Below, piece by piece: positions 1 to 5,202 of a stretch of 5,202 bases of DNA. Position numbers and translations under genes: made by a program. The notes below the pieces were generated by a model that was not told where the DNA came from, ran no database searches, and worked only from the letters and a program-made list of their open reading frames with translations. Location of the stretch: NCBI GenBank assembly GCA_023301405.1, contig JALZUX010000217.1, positions 1 through 5,202 of the forward strand, read 5' to 3'. Position 1 is the first letter of the stretch. The number at the start of each line of letters is the position of its first letter. The DNA is from Granulosicoccaceae bacterium (GTDB lineage: Bacteria; Pseudomonadota; Gammaproteobacteria; Granulosicoccales; Granulosicoccaceae).

Positions 1-828
1 AATACCGCCATTGAGTTTATCTAAATCAAAGGCATGCATTGGCTGTCCAAACTCAAGCATCACATAATTTGTCACGTCTACGGCAGCAGAGATAGATCGA
101 ATCCCGCTACGCCTGAGTTTCTCTACCATCCACAATGGCGTTGACCGGTTGGCATCGATGCCCTTAATTACCCGCCCAACGTAATTAGCACAACAACTAT
201 CGGCAGCCACTTCAAGTGGAAGAGTTTCGTCATGTGACTGTTTAACCTGCGCAAACTCTGGTTCTTTGAGTTCGGCATTATTTCTGGCACTTAGCTCACG
301 AGCAACCCCTCGAATACTTAGGCAATCACCTCGGTTGGGCGTGAGATCTATGTCGATAAGATTGTCGTCAAGTTGCAGGTAATCTCTGAGTGATTCCCCT
401 AGCGGTGCATCTAACGGTAGTTCATGCAGGCCATCGGAATCTTCAGCCAGCTGTAACTCTGCAGCCGAGCACAACATACCGTCAGATTTAACACCGCGCA
501 GTTTGGTGCTTTTAATCTTAAAGCCACCAGACAACTTTGCGCCAACCCGGGCGAAAGGGACGCGGATGCCAGCTCGTGCATTAGGTGCTCCACACACCAC
601 ATTATGCATTTCTCCTGTTCCATCGTTCACCGTACACACTCTTAGTCGATCAGCATCAGGATGTTGCTCAGCAGTTTCGATTTGCGCTACAACAACCCCT
701 TCGAACTCCCCACCGGCGGGCGCAAAGTCATCTACTTCCAGACCAAGCATAGTGAGTTGGTCAATCAGTTCATCAGAGCCAATTGAGAGATCTACCCATT
801 CGCGCACCCACGCTTCACTGAATTTCAT
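1..828 (-). CDS. pheT: Phenylalanine--tRNA ligase beta subunit, N-terminal part (runs off left edge)
   Basis: This is the beta subunit of cytoplasmic PheRS, an alpha2-beta2 enzyme that charges tRNA-Phe; the beta chain carries tRNA-binding and editing domains. The reading frame is open from the ATG at 828 to the window edge, giving 276 residues with no stop; the family is usually close to 800 residues, so about two thirds are missing. The start MKFSEAWVREWV matches E. coli PheT. The tRNA-binding OB-fold domain covers about residues 40-150 (CGAPNARAG at 79-87, GMLCS at 117-121). LTPNRGDCLS lies at 162-171. The opening of the B3/B4 editing domain follows, with DVTNYVMLEFGQPMHAFD at 251-268. The gene starts 15 nt after the pheS stop, behind a weak GCGGA ribosome site (837-841), so co-transcription and perhaps coupling with pheS are expected. 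I read the frame codon by codon and found no frameshift. Confidence 0.97.
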   Translation of the reverse strand, partial: MKFSEAWVREWVDLSIGSDELIDQLTMLGLEVDDFAPAGGEFEGVVVAQIETAEQHPDADRLRVCTVNDGTGEMHNVVCGAPNARAGIRVPFARVGAKLSGGFKIKSTKLRGVKSDGMLCSAAELQLAEDSDGLHELPLDAPLGESLRDYLQLDDNLIDIDLTPNRGDCLSIRGVARELSARNNAELKEPEFAQVKQSHDETLPLEVAADSCCANYVGRVIKGIDANRSTPLWMVEKLRRSGIRSISAAVDVTNYVMLEFGQPMHAFDLDKLNGGI

Positions 829-843
829 AGTCGTGTTCCGCTA

Positions 844-1990
<1,147 letters not shown>

Positions 1991-2353
1991 TTAAGCAGCC
2001 TGCAATCCTGACTTCGCTTTTTCTGCCAACTGCGCGAACGCAGCCGAATCATGAACCGCGATATCTGCCAGGCACTTTCGGTCAATTTCAATTCCAGACT
2101 TGTTTAGTCCGTCCATGAAACGACTATACGACATTCCACACTGCCTGGAAGCGGCGTTAATACGCGCTATCCAAAGCCTGCGGAATTGGCGCTTTCTCTG
2201 GCGACGGTCACGATAAGCATACTGACCTGCTTTTGTAACGGCCTGTTTGGCAACGCGAAATACTTTACTACGCGCACCGCGGTAGCCTTTCGCTTTTTTA
2301 AGGATTTTTTTGTGTCGGGCGTGAGCCTGGACACCGCGTTTTACTCTAGGCAT
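1991..2353 (-). CDS. rplT: 50S ribosomal protein L20
   Basis: L20 is an early-assembly protein of the large ribosomal subunit that binds 23S rRNA. In Gammaproteobacteria it also represses its own operon by binding the mRNA ahead of rpmI. The 120-residue product is two residues longer than the E. coli protein and matches along its whole length. It opens with [19 protein letters not shown] and a very basic extended N-terminal arm (about 1-59, including [15 protein letters not shown] at 45-59). The compact RNA-binding C-terminal domain follows ([11 protein letters not shown] at 61-71, [10 protein letters not shown] at 91-100). The ATG at 2353 follows the rpmI stop by 12 nt. A good Shine-Dalgarno, GGGAG (2365-2361), sits 7 nt before the start and directly abuts the rpmI stop, so translational coupling with rpmI is likely. 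Nothing is unusual in the protein. Confidence 0.98.
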   Translation of the reverse strand: MPRVKRGVQAHARHKKILKKAKGYRGARSKVFRVAKQAVTKAGQYAYRDRRQRKRQFRRLWIARINAASRQCGMSYSRFMDGLNKSGIEIDRKCLADIAVHDSAAFAQLAEKAKSGLQAA

Positions 2354-2365
2354 ATCAGCGCTCCC

Positions 2366-2563
2366 TTATGCGTACGGTAGCATTTGGACCACAAGGGCTT
2401 TATCAGCCTCATGAACCATGCATTTGTTACGAAGATGACGCTTTCGCTTGGTGCTTTTCTTCGTCAGGATATGACGCAGGTGACTTTGCTTACGCTTAAA
2501 GCCGCCCCCACCTGTTTTTTTGAAGCGCTTTGCAGCACCGCTGTTACTTTTAATCTTTGGCAC
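2366..2563 (-). CDS. rpmI: 50S ribosomal protein L35, GUG start
   Basis: L35 is a small basic protein of the large ribosomal subunit. Starting at the GTG at 2563 the product is 65 residues, the same length as E. coli L35, and reads (M)[17 protein letters not shown] onward. The conserved core [17 protein letters not shown] spans about residues 28-44, and the family ending LPYA is present. The same frame stays open upstream to an ATG at 2635, which would add 24 residues unrelated to L35; I reject that start because GGGAG (2574-2570) sits 6 nt before the GTG and the family begins exactly there. The gene lies 131 nt after infC and 12 nt before rplT. In E. coli, translation of rpmI is the direct target of L20 feedback and rplT follows by coupling; this spacing fits the same scheme. 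Confidence 0.97.
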   Translation of the reverse strand: MPKIKSNSGAAKRFKKTGGGGFKRKQSHLRHILTKKSTKRKRHLRNKCMVHEADKALVVQMLPYA

Positions 2564-2574
2564 AATGAACTCCC
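2561..2574 (-). promoter_or_regulatory. rpmI ribosome binding site and GUG start
   Basis: On the minus strand GGGAG (2574-2570) is followed by the 6-nt spacer TTCATT and then GTG (2563-2561). This decides the rpmI start against the longer frame beginning at 2635. An ATT codon immediately precedes the GTG, but the following PKIK matches the residues that come after the initiator Met in L35, which places initiation at GTG. Confidence 0.9.
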
Positions 2575-2694
2575 GTTCAGTTATATATGATCGAAGCCCG
2601 GCTGAGTCGGAGTTATACTGCAGCGCGAGTCGCAATGGGTATTTTACCCGGTCACCATGAAATGCCCAAGGGCCGCTCTGGTGAAGAACGTATC
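2564..2694 (-). promoter_or_regulatory. infC-rpmI leader, candidate L20 translational operator
   Basis: This 131-nt gap precedes rpmI where E. coli carries its L20-binding mRNA operator, which includes a pseudoknot involving the rpmI ribosome site. Two elements can be seen on the minus strand. A short hairpin GGGTA/TACCC with loop AAA lies at 2649-2637. In addition, AACTCC (2614-2609) is the exact complement of GGAGTT (2573-2568), which overlaps the rpmI Shine-Dalgarno and could hide it. The second pairing encloses about 35 nt, which suits a switchable or pseudoknotted fold. That L20 is the ligand is inferred from operon position and the E. coli precedent; I did not recognise the L20 binding-site consensus. 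No clear terminator or promoter was found here. Confidence 0.5.
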
Positions 2695-3213
2695 TTAAGT
2701 CTTTCTTGGCGCCAGTACCATCACCATTTGTCTGCCTTCAAGTTTTGGAAACTGTTCAACCACTGCCAATTCTTCAAGGTCTTTTTCCACGCGCTGCAGA
2801 AGCTTCAAGCCAAGATCGCGATGAGCCATCTCTCTGCCTCTGAAACGCAGTGTTATTTTGGTTTTGTCTCCATTTTCAAGAAACTTAACCAGATTGCGTA
2901 GTTTAACCTGATAATCCGCATCTTCGGTACCCGGTCTGAACTTTATTTCTTTAAGTTGAACCTGCTTTTGTTTTTTCTTCGCGCTATGTTGCTTCTTGTT
3001 TAGCTCGAATTTGAACCGTCCGTAGTCCATTATTTTACATACGGGCGGGTCTACATTGGGTGATATCTCAACCAAATCAAGTCCAGCTTCTTCCGCTGTT
3101 TTGATCGCTTCGTCAATAGGGACGACTCCGACCTGTTCTCCGTCCTGCCTAATGAGCCTGACTTGCGGTACATCAATTTCAAGATTCCGCCGATTTGCTT
3201 TTGGTGCAGCTAT
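2695..3213 (-). CDS. infC: Translation initiation factor IF-3 (AUA start)
   Basis: IF3 binds the 30S subunit, prevents premature 50S joining and rejects non-canonical start codons. From the ATA at 3213 the product is 172 residues, a little shorter than E. coli IF3 (180). The N-terminal domain covers about residues 7-76, with the family signature [11 protein letters not shown] at 60-70. A lysine-rich linker follows ([17 protein letters not shown]). The C-terminal domain covers about 84-170 ([28 protein letters not shown] at 121-131, [11 protein letters not shown] at 159-169). The frame also contains an ATG at 3258, but that start lies 41 nt inside thrS, has no ribosome site and adds 15 residues read from thrS sequence in another frame. 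With ATA, a GGAGG lies 9 nt upstream and the gap to the thrS stop is 4 nt. E. coli infC starts with AUU, which IF3 itself discriminates against, so an analogous autoregulation is likely. Confidence 0.95.
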   Translation of the reverse strand: MAAPKANRRNLEIDVPQVRLIRQDGEQVGVVPIDEAIKTAEEAGLDLVEISPNVDPPVCKIMDYGRFKFELNKKQHSAKKKQKQVQLKEIKFRPGTEDADYQVKLRNLVKFLENGDKTKITLRFRGREMAHRDLGLKLLQRVEKDLEELAVVEQFPKLEGRQMVMVLAPRKT

Positions 3214-3227
3214 GGAATTAGTCCTCC
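3211..3227 (-). promoter_or_regulatory. infC ribosome binding site and AUA start codon
   Basis: On the minus strand GGAGG (3227-3223) lies within the last sense codons of thrS (TTG GAG GAC TAA), 9 nt before ATA (3213-3211). ATA is the only codon differing from ATG by one base, in the infC frame, at a usable distance; the ATT at 3218-3216 is out of frame. Overlap of this site with the end of thrS suggests translational coupling, and AUA belongs to the codon class that IF3 discriminates against. Confidence 0.75.
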
Positions 3228-5143
3228 AAGGGTTTACGTCCGCGAGACGTAATTTCAAGAGTTAACCCTGATACCAATGTATCAAGATCCATGGGACCTA
3301 ATTCTGCGGCATCGCGAGTGCGCACAGAAACTTTGCCTGATTCGATCTCCTTATCACCAATGACGATCATATAAGGAACCCTTCCCAGGGTGGCCTCGCG
3401 AATCTTAAGGCCTATCTTCTCGTTTCTCAAGTCAGAATGTGCCCTGAATCCTTGATCTGCCAAGGTTTTTTCAAGATTCTTGCAAAAATCTTGCTGCTTA
3501 TCGGTAATATTGATGATTCGCACCTGTGTAGGCGCTAACCACAACGGCATTTTGCCCTCGTAGTTTTCAATCAAAATACCAAGAAACCGTTCGAATGACC
3601 CTAGTATAGCGCGGTGTAGCATAACCGGGGCACGCCGTTCGCCCTCTGAATCAACAAAACTTGCATCAAGACGCTCAGGCATCGAGAAATCAACCTGAAG
3701 CGTGCCACATTGCCACACACGGCCGATGCAATCCTTCAATGAAAACTCAATCTTGGGGCCATAAAAAGCACCTTCGCCTGGCAATTCCTTCCAGTCAAGA
3801 TTTTTAGCATCCAGCGCATCGGCCAGCGCTTTTTCGGATTTATCCCAGCTTTCATCACTACCAACACGGTTTGCAGGGCGTGTGGACAAACGATATATCA
3901 CTTCGGTAAAGCCAAAGTCTTTGTATACCGAATGCAGGAAGTCAATAAAAATGGCTGATTCTTGTTGAATTTGATCTTCGGTGCAAAAGATATGACCGTC
4001 ATCCTGCACAAACCCGCGCACTCGCATAATACCGTGCAGCGCACCGGACAGTTCGTTGCGGTGGCATGATCCAAACTCAGCCAACCGCAGCGGTAGTTCG
4101 CGATAACTGCGTAAGCCCTGATTAAACAGTTGCACATGACACGGACAATTCATAGGCTTCAGCGCAAAAGACTTGTCATCTACGTCAATTGTGAACATAT
4201 CATCGCCAAATTTATCAGCGTGTCCTGATTTTTCCCACAGCGACATATCAACAACTTGTGGCGTGCGGACTTCTTTATAGCCTTGTTCGTGTTGGCGTTG
4301 GCGCATGTATTGTTCAATCGCCTGGTAGATTGTCCAGCCGTCCGGGTGCCAAAACACCATGCCCGGCGCTTCGTCCTGAAGATGAAAAAGATCCAACTGT
4401 TTGCCAATCTTGCGGTGATCGCGCTTTTCGGCCTCTTCTAAGTTATGAAGGTGCGCTTTTAAGTCTTTCTTGTTGGCCCATGCCGTGCCATAGATTCTCT
4501 GCAGCATGGCGTTGTCAGAATCACCGCGCCAATAGGCACCGGCAAGTTTCATCAACTTGAAGTGCCCGAGGTGACCGGTATGAGGCACATGTGGACCACG
4601 GCAAAGATCAGTGAAATCGTCTTGCTTGTACAAAGACAATATTTCTTCGGCGGGGATATCACGAATAATTTCGGCCTTGTAGTCTTCTGATATCGAATCA
4701 AAGTACGCCACGGCATCATTGCGGCTTATTTCACTGCGCTCGATAGGAATCGCGTTCTTGGCAAGTTCTGCCATGCGCTTTTCAATCGCTTCAAGATCGT
4801 CAGGGGTGAATGATTTTTCGTAAGCAAAGTCATAAAAGAACCCGTCTTCGATCACCGGACCAATAGTTACTTGTGCTTCGGGGTATAGCTGTTTAACGGC
4901 TTGCGCCATCAGATGCGCCGTAGAATGACGAATCAAGTGCAGACCCTGCTCATCGCGCGAAGTTACGATAGATAGCTGTGCATCGTTTTCCATGACCGCC
5001 GAAGTATCGACAAGCTCACCGTCGATGAATCCGCCCAGCGCCGCCTTGGCTAAACCGGGGCCAATATCGCTGGCAACATCATAGACAGACACCGCGTCTT
5101 TGTAGTCACGTTGACTACCATCTGGAAGAGTGATTGAAGGCAT
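3218..5143 (-). CDS. thrS: Threonine--tRNA ligase
   Basis: ThrRS charges tRNA-Thr in the cytoplasm and clears mis-charged Ser-tRNA-Thr. The product has 641 residues, one fewer than in E. coli. Domains in order: N1 TGS domain (about 1-62); N2 editing domain with HxxxH (His73, His77) plus Cys181 and His185 in DLCRGPH; class II catalytic core (about 245-535); anticodon-binding domain (about 537-641). The zinc ligands that select threonine are all present: Cys333 (MNCPCH), His384 (DDGH) and His510 (VMLH). The motif 2 arginine is in [12 protein letters not shown] (Arg362), and the motif 3 arginine in GSFERFLG is Arg519. The ATG at 5143 has AAGGA 6 nt upstream (5154-5150). The full editing and zinc sets mean a normal bacterial-type enzyme. 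It is first in the operon as seen here; the promoter lies beyond the right edge. A tRNA-like hairpin adjoins its ribosome site. Confidence 0.98.
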   Translation of the reverse strand: MPSITLPDGSQRDYKDAVSVYDVASDIGPGLAKAALGGFIDGELVDTSAVMENDAQLSIVTSRDEQGLHLIRHSTAHLMAQAVKQLYPEAQVTIGPVIEDGFFYDFAYEKSFTPDDLEAIEKRMAELAKNAIPIERSEISRNDAVAYFDSISEDYKAEIIRDIPAEEILSLYKQDDFTDLCRGPHVPHTGHLGHFKLMKLAGAYWRGDSDNAMLQRIYGTAWANKKDLKAHLHNLEEAEKRDHRKIGKQLDLFHLQDEAPGMVFWHPDGWTIYQAIEQYMRQRQHEQGYKEVRTPQVVDMSLWEKSGHADKFGDDMFTIDVDDKSFALKPMNCPCHVQLFNQGLRSYRELPLRLAEFGSCHRNELSGALHGIMRVRGFVQDDGHIFCTEDQIQQESAIFIDFLHSVYKDFGFTEVIYRLSTRPANRVGSDESWDKSEKALADALDAKNLDWKELPGEGAFYGPKIEFSLKDCIGRVWQCGTLQVDFSMPERLDASFVDSEGERRAPVMLHRAILGSFERFLGILIENYEGKMPLWLAPTQVRIINITDKQQDFCKNLEKTLADQGFRAHSDLRNEKIGLKIREATLGRVPYMIVIGDKEIESGKVSVRTRDAAELGPMDLDTLVSGLTLEITSRGRKPLED

Positions 5144-5149
5144 TTATTG

Positions 5150-5182
5150 TCCTTTCAGTGGTGACCCATACGTAAGGCCACT
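5150..5182 (-). promoter_or_regulatory. thrS leader operator: hairpin with tRNA-Thr anticodon-like loop, next to the ribosome site
   Basis: On the minus strand a hairpin spans 5182-5157. AGTGG (5182-5178) pairs with CCACT (5161-5157), then CCT (5177-5175) pairs with GGG (5167-5165, last pair U-G), leaving a 3-nt bulge. An alternative register pairs GTGGCCT (5181-5175) with GGGTCAC (5167-5161), 7 bp with two G-U pairs. Both leave the same 7-nt loop TACGTAT (5174-5168), whose third to fifth bases are CGT, the threonine anticodon CGU at the place of anticodon positions 34-36. The hairpin ends 2 nt before the AAGGA ribosome site (5154-5150). In E. coli, ThrRS represses thrS by binding an anticodon-like hairpin with a CGU loop in the leader; the resemblance in loop, position and gene supports the same role here. 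Confidence 0.8.
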
Positions 5183-5186
5183 TGAT

Positions 5187-5202
5187 TCGCAGAGGTTTGC
5201 GA
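5187..5202 (-). promoter_or_regulatory. Second leader hairpin upstream of thrS, cut by the window edge
   Basis: On the minus strand TCGCA (5202-5198) pairs with TGCGA (5191-5187) around the loop AACCTC. The stem may continue past the right edge. Only 4 nt separate it from the anticodon-like hairpin. The E. coli thrS operator has a second, upstream stem-loop (domain 4) that mimics another part of tRNA-Thr. In E. coli a single-stranded linker parts the two, so the close spacing seen here makes the equivalence uncertain. Confidence 0.4.

Noticed and set aside
2575..2630. TATAAC- and TATATA-like -10 boxes in the infC-rpmI leader
   Set aside because: No -35-like hexamer was found at 16-18 nt upstream of either; AT-rich matches alone do not support a promoter.
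2564..2635. Extended rpmI start at the ATG at 2635
   Set aside because: It would add 24 residues unlike L35, while GTG at 2563 has a good Shine-Dalgarno and gives the exact family length.
3214..3258. infC start at the ATG at 3258
   Set aside because: It lies inside thrS, has no ribosome site, and the added residues are translated from thrS coding sequence in another frame.
5144..5202. Possible tRNA 3' end upstream of thrS, suggested by ACCA and GCGAATC
   Set aside because: No T-arm or acceptor geometry can be built; the bases are better explained by the two operator-like hairpins.

Overview
The window is a textbook housekeeping segment of a gammaproteobacterial chromosome: the translation operon thrS-infC-rpmI-rplT-pheS-pheT, all on the minus strand. 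Transcription therefore runs from the right edge (about 5200) to the left edge (1). Each protein aligns residue by residue, from memory, with its Escherichia coli counterpart at nearly the same length (ThrRS 641 aa, IF3 172 aa, L35 65 aa, L20 120 aa, PheS 327 aa). Gene order is also that of Gammaproteobacteria. The genus is not recognisable; roughly balanced base composition and the protein style would suit a marine or environmental gammaproteobacterium, but this is a weak guess.

Layout in transcription order. From 5202 to 5144 lies the thrS leader, with two hairpins next to the thrS ribosome binding site. thrS (5143-3218) is followed after 4 nt by infC (3213-2695), whose best start is a non-AUG codon, AUA, served by a Shine-Dalgarno inside the last thrS codons. 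A 131-nt leader (2694-2564) precedes rpmI (2563-2366, GUG start), and 12 nt later comes rplT (2353-1991). A 163-nt gap (1990-1828) holds a strong intrinsic terminator or attenuator before pheS (1827-844). pheT begins 15 nt after pheS, at 828, and runs off the left edge; only its first 276 codons are present.

The genes together make two aminoacyl-tRNA synthetases (ThrRS and both PheRS subunits), initiation factor IF3 and two large-subunit ribosomal proteins. Their control points are the interesting part and each has a counterpart in E. coli: a tRNA-like operator before thrS, a discriminatory start codon on infC, a structured leader before rpmI, and an attenuator before pheS. The pheS attenuator lacks a recognisable phenylalanine-rich leader peptide.

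I see no mobile element, CRISPR array, tRNA or rRNA gene, phage gene or unknown gene. No non-coding stretch exceeds 163 nt. No new protein system is present; the worthwhile observations are RNA-level regulatory features.
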